From JACVRW01 sp963812415 (GTDB lineage Bacteria > Actinomycetota > Thermoleophilia > Solirubrobacterales > Thermoleophilaceae), in assembly GCA_963812415.1 (NCBI GenBank), contig CAWEVH010000020.1:40249-104248 (forward strand): a stretch of 64,000 bases of DNA, in the 5' to 3' direction. A model generated the notes under the pieces. The model was given only the letters and a program-made list of their open reading frames with translations. It did no database searches and was not told the origin of the DNA. The position numbers and the translations under genes were made by a program. Positions within the stretch are counted from its first letter, which is position 1, and each line of letters begins with the position of its first letter. Of the stretch, positions 36,639 through 44,509 are shown in pieces.

Positions 36639-37207
36639 CGCGTCTCACCGCACTACCTATGATCGGCAGCGCGCGCCGATGTTTCAGTCTTGTTGCGCTC
36701 GTGGCCGCCCTGTCCCTCGCCGCGCTCGGGTGCGGCGGGGACGACGAGGAGACGCAGACCGGTGCGGGGACCGACACGACCCCCGCCGAGACGCGCAGCG
36801 AGGAGACCGTCGCCGAGACGGAGACCGAGACCGAGCCTGAGCCCGAGACCGAGACCACGCCGGTCGAGACCGAGACGGAACCCGCGCCGGCGCCCGAGGA
36901 GGAGCCGGGCGGCGCCGGGGACGAGGAGCCGGCGCGTTCGCTGGCGATGTTCACCGGTCGGGGCGGGCAGATCGTGCCGCGCACGATCCGCGTGCCGGCG
37001 TTCATCTCGATCCGGGTGGAGCTGCGCTCGGCGGACGGCCGCGACTATGGCCTCCGGATCGCGGGCGAGACACTGAACGTGACCGGCGGGCTCGGCTCGG
37101 TGTCCACGACCTTCGACGGCCTGCGCCCCGGGCAGGTGCTCGTCGGCACGCCGATCGGGCCGGGGAACCGCGTCCGTGTCGAGGCCACGGCCGAGCCTGG
37201 CCCCTGA
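36626..37207 (+). CDS. Secreted lipoprotein with acidic linker and C-terminal beta domain
   Basis: The product begins with a short basic stretch, a hydrophobic signal (FSLVALVAALSLAAL) and a Cys in an atypical lipobox (ALGC near residue 35), so it is probably lipid-anchored outside the cell. About 75 residues of Glu/Thr/Pro repeats follow, then a beta-rich domain (IVPRTIRVPAFISIRVELRS, YGLRIAGETLNVTGG) resembling cupredoxin-like folds without visible copper ligands. ATG 36626 is 6 nt after TACCGT. Function unknown. Confidence 0.72.
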   Translation: MDGSSRLTALPMIGSARRCFSLVALVAALSLAALGCGGDDEETQTGAGTDTTPAETRSEETVAETETETEPEPETETTPVETETEPAPAPEEEPGGAGDEEPARSLAMFTGRGGQIVPRTIRVPAFISIRVELRSADGRDYGLRIAGETLNVTGGLGSVSTTFDGLRPGQVLVGTPIGPGNRVRVEATAEPGP

Positions 37208-37221
37208 CCCCCCGGCTGAGT

Positions 37222-37235
37222 TGGCTGGCCAGCCA
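37222..37235. promoter_or_regulatory. Perfect 14-bp palindrome upstream of R2lox
   Basis: TGGCTGGCCAGCCA is fully self-complementary. It lies about 50 nt before the R2lox start, just upstream of TAGGCT (about 37245), so it would cover the -35 region. AGGAGAGG provides the ribosome site of the gene. The cognate regulator is unknown. Confidence 0.4.
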
Positions 37236-37285
37236 GTCCTGAGCTAGGCTCCAGCCACCGTACGACGCGTCAGGAGAGGCTGCCC

Positions 37286-38209
37286 GTGAGCGACCAGGTG
37301 ATCCAGCGGACCGAGCGAGACGACTTCCAGGCCACGAGCGACCCCGCAGTGCTCGAGTCGGCCGACCGCGGCGAGGTCAACCTCTTGAGCTACGGGCAGC
37401 TGTACGAGCTGTGGGAGCGCCAGCAGTGGGCCACCCAGGACATCGACTTCAGCCAGGACCGCATCGACTGGCACGAGCGCATCCCCGAGGACGAGCGCTT
37501 CCAGCGCATGTACGGCCTGTCGTCGTTCTTCATCGGAGAGCAGAAGGTGGCCGAGGAGCTCGGCCCGATGATGCGCGCCGCGCCCACGGAGGAGATGCGC
37601 GTCTTCCTCTGCACCCAGATCGCCGACGAGGCCCGCCACGTGCGCTTCTTCAACCGCTTCTACGACGAGGTGGGGATCCTCGACGCCGACACCCTCCAGG
37701 GACGCCTCGCGGAGACCAGCGAGCACGTGAACCCCGAGTTCAACCAGCTCTTCGACGAGATGCTGAAGGGGCGCGTCGACCACCTGGCGCGCAAGCCCGA
37801 GGACACCGAGATGCTCGTCGAGGCCGTGACGCTCTACCACATGGTGATCGAGGGAATGCTCGCCCTGACCGGCCAGCACTTCATCCTCCAGTACAACGAG
37901 GAAGTGGGCACGCTGCCCGGCTTCTGCGAGGGCTTCAACAAGATCGCGCGCGACGAGCACCGGCACGTGGCGTTCGGGGCGCGCTTCCTGCATGAGATGG
38001 CGCAGGAGGACAGCCGCTACGGGGAGGCCATCATGCGCACGCTCGCCGAGGTGGCGCCGATCGCCGACGCAGTGCTCCAGCCCAAGTGGTACGTGGAGGG
38101 CGAGACCGAGGTGCTCGGGGCGTCGCTGGAGGAGACCCGGGCGTTCGCGATGAAGGCGCTCGAGCGGCGGCTCAAGGTGATCGGGCTGGCGCCGGCGGCC
38201 GCCGCCTAG
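37286..38209 (+). CDS. R2-like ligand-binding oxidase (R2lox, ferritin-like)
   Basis: The 307-aa helical protein is the ribonucleotide-reductase R2-like subclass that builds a Mn/Fe cofactor and oxidises an unknown lipid-like ligand, rather than making a nucleotide radical. Metal ligands are Glu85 (FFIGEQKVAE), Glu115/His118 (DEARH), Glu189 (VIEGMLALTG) and Glu224/His227 (DEHRH). Val88 and Tyr184 occupy the positions that cross-link in characterised R2lox. No partner nrdA/nrdE gene is nearby, which supports R2lox over a true RNR subunit. GTG 37286 is preceded by AGGAGAGG. Confidence 0.85.
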   Translation: MSDQVIQRTERDDFQATSDPAVLESADRGEVNLLSYGQLYELWERQQWATQDIDFSQDRIDWHERIPEDERFQRMYGLSSFFIGEQKVAEELGPMMRAAPTEEMRVFLCTQIADEARHVRFFNRFYDEVGILDADTLQGRLAETSEHVNPEFNQLFDEMLKGRVDHLARKPEDTEMLVEAVTLYHMVIEGMLALTGQHFILQYNEEVGTLPGFCEGFNKIARDEHRHVAFGARFLHEMAQEDSRYGEAIMRTLAEVAPIADAVLQPKWYVEGETEVLGASLEETRAFAMKALERRLKVIGLAPAAAA

Positions 38210-38218
38210 CTCGCGGCG

Positions 38219-39016
38219 CTACTCGCCGCGCCAGTGCGGCTCGCGCTTCTCGAGGAACGCGCAGATGCCCTCCTGGGCGTCTCCCGCCATCGAGTTCTCC
38301 GCCATCACCGACTTGGTCAGCTCGTAGGCGCCCGGCTCGTCCAGTTCGATCTGCTCGTAGAACGCCCTCTTGCCGATCCCGACGGTGAGCGGGCTCGAGC
38401 GCGCGATCGCGGCCACGAGCTCGTCGACGGCGGCGTCGAGCTCGTCTAGCGGCACGACGCGGTTCACGAGCCCCCACTCGAGCGCGGTGGAGGCCGAGAT
38501 GGGCGTGCCCGTGAGCAGCATCTCGAGCGCTCGCTTGCGCCCGATCGCCCGGGACAGCGGCACCATCGGCGTCGAGCAGAAGAGCCCGATCTTCACACCC
38601 GGGGTTGCGAAACGCGCGTCGTCCGCGGCCACGGCGAGGTCGCAGGCGGCGACCAGCTGGCAGCCGGCGGCAGTGGCGATCCCGTGGACCTTCGCGATCA
38701 CGGGCTGCGGCACGCGGTGGATCGTCTCCATCAGCTCCGTGCAGCTGTCGAACAGGCGCTGGTAGAAGGGCAGATCGCGCCCGACCATCTCGCCCAGGTC
38801 GTGGCCGGCGGAGAAGGCGGGACCGGCTGCCTCGAGCACGAATGCCCGAAGCTCCGTCCGCTCGCCGAGCGACTTCAGCACCGTCGCGAGCTCGTCCATG
38901 AGGTTGAGCGACAGGGCGTTGCGCCTGTCCGGCCGGTTCAGCCTGATGCGGGCGGCGGAGCCGGCCTCCTCGACCAGCACCATTCCGGCCGCGGCATGAC
39001 TTGCAACGCTCGCCAC
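38219..39016 (-). CDS. Enoyl-CoA hydratase/isomerase family protein
   Basis: A 265-aa crotonase-fold protein of fatty-acid or amino-acid breakdown. The oxyanion-hole blocks are AFSAGHDLGEM near residue 68 and IATAAGCQLVAACDLAVA near 112. Where true hydratases have two catalytic glutamates, this sequence has Gln and Cys neighbours (AAGCQL), so a different crotonase activity is possible. GTG 39016 follows TACGCT by 9 nt. It is divergent from an acyl-CoA synthetase; together they look like a fatty-acid activation and oxidation pair. Confidence 0.88.
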   Translation of the reverse strand: MASVASHAAAGMVLVEEAGSAARIRLNRPDRRNALSLNLMDELATVLKSLGERTELRAFVLEAAGPAFSAGHDLGEMVGRDLPFYQRLFDSCTELMETIHRVPQPVIAKVHGIATAAGCQLVAACDLAVAADDARFATPGVKIGLFCSTPMVPLSRAIGRKRALEMLLTGTPISASTALEWGLVNRVVPLDELDAAVDELVAAIARSSPLTVGIGKRAFYEQIELDEPGAYELTKSVMAENSMAGDAQEGICAFLEKREPHWRGE

Positions 39017-39024
39017 GACGCCTC

Positions 39025-39031
39025 TAGCGTA
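39025..39031. promoter_or_regulatory. Overlapping divergent -10 boxes
   Basis: The heptamer TAGCGTA reads TAGCGT on the plus strand (9 nt before ATG 39040) and TACGCT on the minus strand (9 nt before GTG 39016). Six shared base pairs would serve as the -10 element in both directions, each giving a nearly leaderless mRNA; the start codons are only 23 bp apart. Confidence 0.6.
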
Positions 39032-39039
39032 CCGCCTGC

Positions 39040-40605
39040 ATGCCGGCCGACGTGCATCTGACCCGGTTGACCCCGCTCTCGTTCCTGGACCGCAGCGCGG
39101 CCGCCTTCCCGGACCGGACGGCGGTGATCGACGGGGAGGCGCGGCTCACCTGGGCGGAGCTGCGCGAGCGCGTCCGGCGGCTCGCCGTGGCGCTCCAGGA
39201 GGCCGGGATCGAGAAGGGCGACCGGGTGGCGTTCCTCGCGCCGAACGTGACCGAGTCGCTCGAGGCGCACTACGGCGTGCCCGCCGCGGGCGCGGTCCTG
39301 GTGGCGATCAACACCCGCCTGAAGGCAGAGGAGGTCGAGTACATCCTCGAGCACTCGGGGAGCCGGCTGCTCGTGGTCGATCCCTCGCTCGCGGAGCTCG
39401 CCGAGAACGCGCCCGTCGAGCGCGTGCTCGTGACCGGCACCGGCGGCGACTACGAGGCGCTCCTCGACTCCGCCGCCGACCGGGAGCCCGAGGACCGGCT
39501 GGTCTCGGAGGACGACACGATCAGCATCAACTACACGAGCGGCACGACGGGCCGGCCCAAGGGCGTGATGTACACGCACCGCGGCGCCTACCTGAACGCG
39601 CTCGCCGAGGTGGTGCACGCCCGCCTGAACTCACGCTCGGTCTACCTCTGGACGCTGCCGATGTTCCACTGCAACGGCTGGTGCTTCACCTGGGGCGTGA
39701 CGGCGGTCGGCGCCACGCACCTGTGCCTGCGTCAGATGGATCCCGAGCTGGTCTGGCGGCTGATCGACACGGAGGGGGTGACCCACTTCAACGGCGCGCC
39801 CACCGTCCTCGTCATGCTCATCACGCATCCGGCCGCTCACCCGGTCGAGCGACCCGTGCTCGTGACCACCGCCGCCGCGCCTCCTCCGCCGGTGGTGCTC
39901 GAGCGAACGGCGGCGCTCGGCTTCGAGATCCACCACGTGTACGGGCTGACCGAGACCTACGGCCCGATCACGATCTGCGAGTGGAACCCCGACTGGGACG
40001 ACCGCGGGCCCGAGGAGCGGGCGCGCCTCAACGCGCGGCAGGGGCTCAACATGGTCACCGCCGACCCCGTCCGGGTCGTCGACCAAGAGATGCGGGACGT
40101 GCCCGCGGACGCGGCGACGATGGGCGAGGTCATCATGCGCGGCAACAACGTGATGAAGGGCTACTTCCGCGATGAGAAGGCGACCGCCGAGGCCTTCCGC
40201 GGGGGCTGGTTCCACTCGGGGGACCTCGGCGTGATGCACCCGGACGGCTACGTCGAGCTGCGCGACCGGGCGAAGGACATCATCATCTCGGGCGGCGAGA
40301 ACATCTCGACGATCGAGGTCGAGCGCGCCCTGGTGCGCCATCCCGACGTGCTCGAGGCCTCCGTCGTGGGGATGCCGGACGACAAGTGGGGGGAGCGGCC
40401 GATGGGCTTCGTCACGCTCAGGCCCGGCGCAGCCCTCACCGCGGCGGAGCTGATCGCCTTCTCACGAGAGACCCTGCCGGGATTCAAGGCGCCGAGCGCG
40501 ATCGAGTTCTGCGAGCTGCCCAAGACCTCGACCGGCAAGGTCAAGAAGTTCGAGCTGCGCGAGCGCGCTCGAGGCGCGGTCCGGACGCCCGCCGCTCCGG
40601 CCTGA
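39040..40605 (+). CDS. AMP-forming acyl-CoA synthetase
   Basis: The 521-aa ANL-superfamily enzyme activates a carboxylic acid as acyl-AMP and then the CoA thioester. Core motifs: SINYTSGTTGRPKGVMYTHR (P-loop, near 165-185), MFHCNGWCFTWGV, VYGLTETYGPITICEWNP (A5, near 305), GWFHSGDLGVMHPDGYVEL and DRAKDIIISGGENIST, with the C-terminal catalytic Lys in TSTGKVKKFELRE. The CEWNP and MFHCNGW variants are typical of the medium/long-chain DMSP-lyase-pathway-like branch, so the natural acid is uncertain. ATG 39040 follows TAGCGT by 9 nt. Confidence 0.93.
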   Translation: MPADVHLTRLTPLSFLDRSAAAFPDRTAVIDGEARLTWAELRERVRRLAVALQEAGIEKGDRVAFLAPNVTESLEAHYGVPAAGAVLVAINTRLKAEEVEYILEHSGSRLLVVDPSLAELAENAPVERVLVTGTGGDYEALLDSAADREPEDRLVSEDDTISINYTSGTTGRPKGVMYTHRGAYLNALAEVVHARLNSRSVYLWTLPMFHCNGWCFTWGVTAVGATHLCLRQMDPELVWRLIDTEGVTHFNGAPTVLVMLITHPAAHPVERPVLVTTAAAPPPPVVLERTAALGFEIHHVYGLTETYGPITICEWNPDWDDRGPEERARLNARQGLNMVTADPVRVVDQEMRDVPADAATMGEVIMRGNNVMKGYFRDEKATAEAFRGGWFHSGDLGVMHPDGYVELRDRAKDIIISGGENISTIEVERALVRHPDVLEASVVGMPDDKWGERPMGFVTLRPGAALTAAELIAFSRETLPGFKAPSAIEFCELPKTSTGKVKKFELRERARGAVRTPAAPA

Positions 40606-40608
40606 GCC

Positions 40609-40941
40609 TCAGAACATCCGGCCGCCGAGCGGGACCTCCGCGTCGGGACTCAGCAGGATCACCCGCCCCTCCTCGTCGGGCACGCCCAGCGTCAGCACCT
40701 CGGAGCGCACCGGCCCGATCTGCCGGGGCGGGAAGTTCACGACCGCGACCACGAGCTTGCCCTCGAGCTCGTCACGCGCGTAGTTGGTGATCTGCGCGGA
40801 GGAACGCTTCTCGCCGATCTCCGGCCCGAAGTCGATGCGCAGCTTCCAGGCGGGCTGGCGCGCCTCGGGGAAGTCCTCGACCGCCACGATCCTGCCAACC
40901 CGGACGTCGACCCTCATGAAGTCGTCGAACTCGATCGTCAT
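40609..40941 (-). CDS. csaA: CsaA-type tRNA-binding chaperone-like protein
   Basis: A 110-aa single OB-fold tRNA-binding domain: FMRVDVRVGRIVAVEDFPEA, AWKLRIDFGPEIGEKRSSAQ, LVVAVVNFPPRQIGPVRSEV and VLTLGVPDE. CsaA dimers bind tRNA and unfolded proteins and assist export in Bacillus. Length and motifs match the stand-alone form, not the MetRS C-terminal domain. ATG 40941 follows TAGGCT by 9 nt. It ends 4 nt from the convergent acyl-CoA synthetase gene. Confidence 0.92.
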   Translation of the reverse strand: MTIEFDDFMRVDVRVGRIVAVEDFPEARQPAWKLRIDFGPEIGEKRSSAQITNYARDELEGKLVVAVVNFPPRQIGPVRSEVLTLGVPDEEGRVILLSPDAEVPLGGRMF

Positions 40942-40981
40942 CGCGCGCGCAGCCTAACGCGCGCGCCAGAGGGGGCTGGAT

Positions 40982-42467
40982 CTAGAAACCGGGCGCCGGC
41001 GCGGGGGGCGGCGGCGCGGGCTGGGTCACCGTGCCCGGCTCGCCGGCCGGCGGGGCGGGCGGCGGCGGCGGCGTTGGTGTGGTGGCCGTGTCACCCGGCG
41101 GCGTGGTGGGCGCGGTGGGCTCGCCCGGCGGGGTGGTGGGCTCGGCGGGCTCCTCGCGCGGCGGGAGGGTCACGGTCGAGCCGTCCTCCTGCACCGGCGC
41201 GGGGGCGGGCGCCGGAGCGGGCACCGGCTCGGGCACGGGCAGCGGCGCCGGTGCCGTGCGGCACCGCCGCGACCGGCTCCGGCTCCGGCTTCTCACGCTT
41301 GCGGGCGGCGGCGGGCTTCGTCTCCGGCTTGTCGGCCTTCACCGGGGCGCTGGCCGGCGTCGGGATGGCGACCTGCGGGGCGGCGGCCACCTGCGCCGGG
41401 GCCGGCGTCACCTGGCGCTCCTGGGCGTGCCGGACCTCGACGGCGCCCGCCGTGACGATCACTGCGGCGGCCATGCCCGCGGCGGCCTTGGAGGCGAGCG
41501 CGGACATCCCGGCCGAGACGGCGCCACCGGCGGTGATCCCGCCGGCCGCCGTGGCGGCGGCTCCCGCCGCGCCGGCCATGCCGGTGCCCGCCATGCCGGC
41601 CCCGGCGCCGCCGCTGGAGGCGGCCGCGGCAGACGCTCCGCCCACGCCGACCTTCGCGATCCAGAGCTTCTTGAGCGCCAGCAGCGGGCCGATCGGATAG
41701 ATGGCCGCGAGCGCCTTCGAGGTGTGGCGGAGCTGACCCTTGAAGGTGCGGCAGCGGTCACAGGTCTTCAGATGGCGCCGTACCGGTGCGGAGGACTTGG
41801 TGAGCCCCTCGGCCACCTGGCCCAGCTCGAGCCGCACCTCCTCGCAGGTGAGCAGCCGCGCCTCGGCGGCCTCGGCGAGCGAGACCCGCGCGCGCACGAG
41901 CAGCGACTTGACGCTCGGCACGGTGGTGTCCATCGCCTCGGCGATCTGGTCGTAGGAGAGCGCGTCGATCTCGCGCAGGAGCAGCGCGGTGCGCTGGGTC
42001 TCCGGAAGGTCCTGCACGTCCGCGACGATGTGACGGAACTCCTCGCGACGGTGGACGGTGTCCGCGGTGGTGGTGCCGCCGTCGCGCTCGAACACGTCCA
42101 TCGAGTCCTGGCCGGCGGGCTGCGGCCGGCGGAGGTGGTTGAGACAGCGGTTGCGCGCGATCCGGTAGAGCCAGGGACGCGCGTTGATGGGCCGGTTGTC
42201 GGCGAGCAGGGCGTTGTAGGAGGCGGTGAACACCTCCTGGAGCACGTCCTCCGCATCCTCCTTCGAGCTCAGCATGTGGCGGCAGAAGGCGAGCAGCCGC
42301 GGCTGGTAGCGATGGACCAGCGCCTCGAAGGCGCCCTGGTGCCCGCGCCGCACGAGCGCGATCAGGCGCTCATCGCGTCTGCAGCCGCAGAAGCGGAGAA
42401 CGTCCTGCCAGCGCCGGAAGGGCGGCCGTGTGTCTGAGTGCTGAAGCTTCCACGTGTCGGGTGGCAA
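40982..42467 (-). CDS. ECF-type sigma factor fused to zinc anti-sigma-like domain (one frameshift)
   Basis: Residues 35-105 are sigma region 2 (AFEALVHRYQPRLLAFC, SSKEDAEDVLQEVF, RPWLYRIARNRCLNHLRR) and 145-200 region 4 (LPETQRTALLLREIDALSYD, VPSVKSLLVRARVSLAEA). Directly fused is a zinc anti-sigma-like unit: Cys208, then His232-X3-Cys236-X2-Cys239. An Ala/Gly-rich membrane helix follows near 300-345 and then a long Pro/Ala tail. An indel near 41255 breaks the tail, which continues as Pro-rich repeats to 40982. TTG 42467 is the only upstream start, with no promoter signature. The layout predicts a membrane-held sigma factor that keeps itself in check (inference). Confidence 0.82.
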
Positions 42468-42586
42468 GCAGCCGGCTCGGCCGGGTGCGCGCCAATGCGT
42501 TTAGGCCGGGGGTACCCGGCCTCGAAAACACCGTAGCAACGTGGGAGTTGCGCGACTCGCGCCTGCGGCCGCACTAAGCTCTCCGG

Positions 42587-42660
42587 GCCCGGATAGCCCA
42601 ACTGGCAGAGGCAGCGGATTTAAGACCCGCTCAGTGTGGGTTCGAGTCCCACTCCGGGCA
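42587..42660 (+). tRNA. tRNA-Leu (TAA) with short variable arm
   Basis: Acceptor GCCCGGA/TCCGGGC, a 3-bp D stem GCC/GGC, anticodon loop TTTAAGA (anticodon TAA), T arm GTGGG-TTCGAGT-CCCAC, discriminator A. The acceptor matches the usual bacterial tRNA-Leu(UAA) and the 3-bp D stem is a class II feature, but the variable region is only TCAGT, without the long arm normally needed by LeuRS. Stem pair 31-39 is A-C. CCA is not encoded. Leucine identity rests on anticodon and acceptor. Confidence 0.82.
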
Positions 42661-42701
42661 TCGCAGAGCGTAGGCGCCCTCCGCTCGGGTATACACCCGC
42701 C

Positions 42702-42980
42702 ATGGCCAAGCTGCTCTTCATCCCCGTCTCGATCGGCGCTGGCCTGATCGCCGGATTCGTCTCGCGAAAGGTCTTCGATCAGATCTGGGGCATCGTGGAC
42801 AGCGAGGAGCCACCTGACTCCAAGCACCGGGACATCCGCTGGAGTCGGCTGCTGCTGGCGGGAGCGATCCAGGGCGCCATCTTCCGCATGGTCAAGGAGG
42901 CCACCGACCACGGCAGCAGGCGCGCGTTCTACCGCACGACGGGCGCCTGGCCGGGCGAGAAGCGCCCCGATCCCGAGTAG
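42702..42980 (+). CDS. DUF4235-like membrane protein
   Basis: A 92-aa protein with an N-terminal membrane helix (LLFIPVSIGAGLIAGFVSRK) and a second hydrophobic stretch (LLLAGAIQGAIFRMVKEATD), ending in a charged tail; this is the actinobacterial DUF4235 layout, unknown function. ATG 42702 follows TATACA by 6 nt. A small hairpin, TTCGCC-GAA-GGCGAA, lies about 10 nt after the stop and may terminate it before the MCE cluster. Confidence 0.82.
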   Translation: MAKLLFIPVSIGAGLIAGFVSRKVFDQIWGIVDSEEPPDSKHRDIRWSRLLLAGAIQGAIFRMVKEATDHGSRRAFYRTTGAWPGEKRPDPE

Positions 42981-43138
42981 CCGAGCACCGCTTCGCCGAA
43001 GGCGAAATTCGAGCGCAAGAACCGGCGCATCCCTGCGTTGTCGGCTGTAACAGTTAGACGCCGAGCTCGGTCCTGACGGAGTTTCCCCGCCACGGGAGGG
43101 CGGGGGAGTAGGACCGGCGAGAGGAGCAAGGCAGGGGA

Positions 43139-44509
43139 ATGCGATCGTTCAGCGGGATCGGACGCGTGGCCGCCGTGGGCGCGGTCGTCGCGGCGATCGC
43201 GCTCGTAGCACTCGTGCTGTTCGGAGGCGGGGGCGGCGGCTACAGCGTGACGGCGCGCTTCCTGAACGCGGGCCAGCTCGTGAAGGGCAACCCCGTGCAG
43301 GTGGGTGGGGTGCCGGTGGGCTCCGTGAGCGGCATCAGGATCGCGGACGACGGTCGCGCCGAGATTGAGCTCGAGATCGACGACGAGCACGCGCCGCTGC
43401 GCGTGGGCACGCGCGCGGAGATTCGCCAGTTCTCCCAGTCGGGCCTGGCCAACCGCTACATCGACCTGAGCCTGCCCCCGCACAGCGAGAACGAGATCCC
43501 GGACGGCGGCCTGATCGACACCGACCGGACCGTCACGCAGGTCGACCTCGACGAGCTCTACAACACGCTGGACGAGGAGACGCGCCGCTCCCTGCAGGGG
43601 TTCTTCAAGGGCTCGGCCGACCAGATCCGGGGCAGGGCCGACCAGGCCAACCTCGGTTTTCACTACCTGAACCCGGCGCTCTCCACCTCCAGCCGGCTCT
43701 TCGACGAGCTGACCAAGGACACCCCGCTGCTCGAGCGCTTCCTCGTCGACAGCTCGCGGCTGGTGACGGCGCTCGCCGAGCGCCGCGACGACCTCGCGGG
43801 CCTGGTCGGGAACCTGAACGAGACGACGCGCGCGCTGGGGGGACAGAAGGCCGCGCTGGCCGAGTCGATCGGCCGCCTGCCCGGCTTCATGCGCCGCGCG
43901 AATACGACCTTCGTCAACCTGCGTTCGACCCTCGACCACGTCGATCCGTTGGTCGACGCATCCAAGCCGGTGGCGAAGCGCCTGCGGCCCTTCCTCTCGC
44001 AGGCTCGGGCCTTCGCCGCCGACGCGGAGCCCACCGTGCGCGATCTGAGACTCACGATCCGGCGCGGCGGCCGGGCCAATGACCTGATCGACCTGCTGCG
44101 CTCCTTCCCGCCGCTCGCGGACATCGCGACCGTGAGCAGGTCGCGCACGGTCGCGCCCGGTGGCCGCGCGGTCGAGGTGGGCGAGACCCGCGGCGCCTTC
44201 CAGGAGTCCGTCGAGGCGCTGCGCGGCGGCGCCGAGGAGATCGGCTTCGCGCGGCCGTACACGACTGACTTCCTCGGCTGGCTCGACGACTTCTCGACGA
44301 CCGGCGGCGGCTTCGACGCCCTCGGCGCCACCGCCCGCGGGTTCATCACGTTCTCGAACACGCTGCATCCGGACTCCGTGGCGACCAAGCAGTTCCGGCG
44401 CTGCCCGGGTGCGTCCGAGCCGCCCGCGGCCGACGGCTCGAACGTGCTCTCCCAGGAGGAGCAGGACCGGCTCGGCTGCACCGAGGCTCACCGGGCGGTG
44501 CCGAAGTGA
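43139..44509 (+). CDS. MCE-family protein 1 (intact)
   Basis: MCE proteins bind and pass lipids between membranes as hexameric tubes. This 456-aa member has one N-terminal membrane anchor (VAAVGAVVAAIALVALVLF), the MCE domain at about 35-120 (FLNAGQLVKGNPVQVGGVPV, GLANRYIDLSL) and a long helical region. Its start follows a GC hairpin and a GGCAGGGGA ribosome site, so it should head the operon. It overlaps the next MCE gene by GTGA. It has no break, unlike the four genes after it. No yrbE/mlaE permease precedes it, contrary to the usual order. Confidence 0.92.
   Translation: MRSFSGIGRVAAVGAVVAAIALVALVLFGGGGGGYSVTARFLNAGQLVKGNPVQVGGVPVGSVSGIRIADDGRAEIELEIDDEHAPLRVGTRAEIRQFSQSGLANRYIDLSLPPHSENEIPDGGLIDTDRTVTQVDLDELYNTLDEETRRSLQGFFKGSADQIRGRADQANLGFHYLNPALSTSSRLFDELTKDTPLLERFLVDSSRLVTALAERRDDLAGLVGNLNETTRALGGQKAALAESIGRLPGFMRRANTTFVNLRSTLDHVDPLVDASKPVAKRLRPFLSQARAFAADAEPTVRDLRLTIRRGGRANDLIDLLRSFPPLADIATVSRSRTVAPGGRAVEVGETRGAFQESVEALRGGAEEIGFARPYTTDFLGWLDDFSTTGGGFDALGATARGFITFSNTLHPDSVATKQFRRCPGASEPPAADGSNVLSQEEQDRLGCTEAHRAVPK

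Noticed and set aside
37286..38209. Class I ribonucleotide reductase small subunit
   Set aside because: The Val/Tyr pair of R2lox and the absence of a large-subunit gene favour the ligand-binding oxidase.
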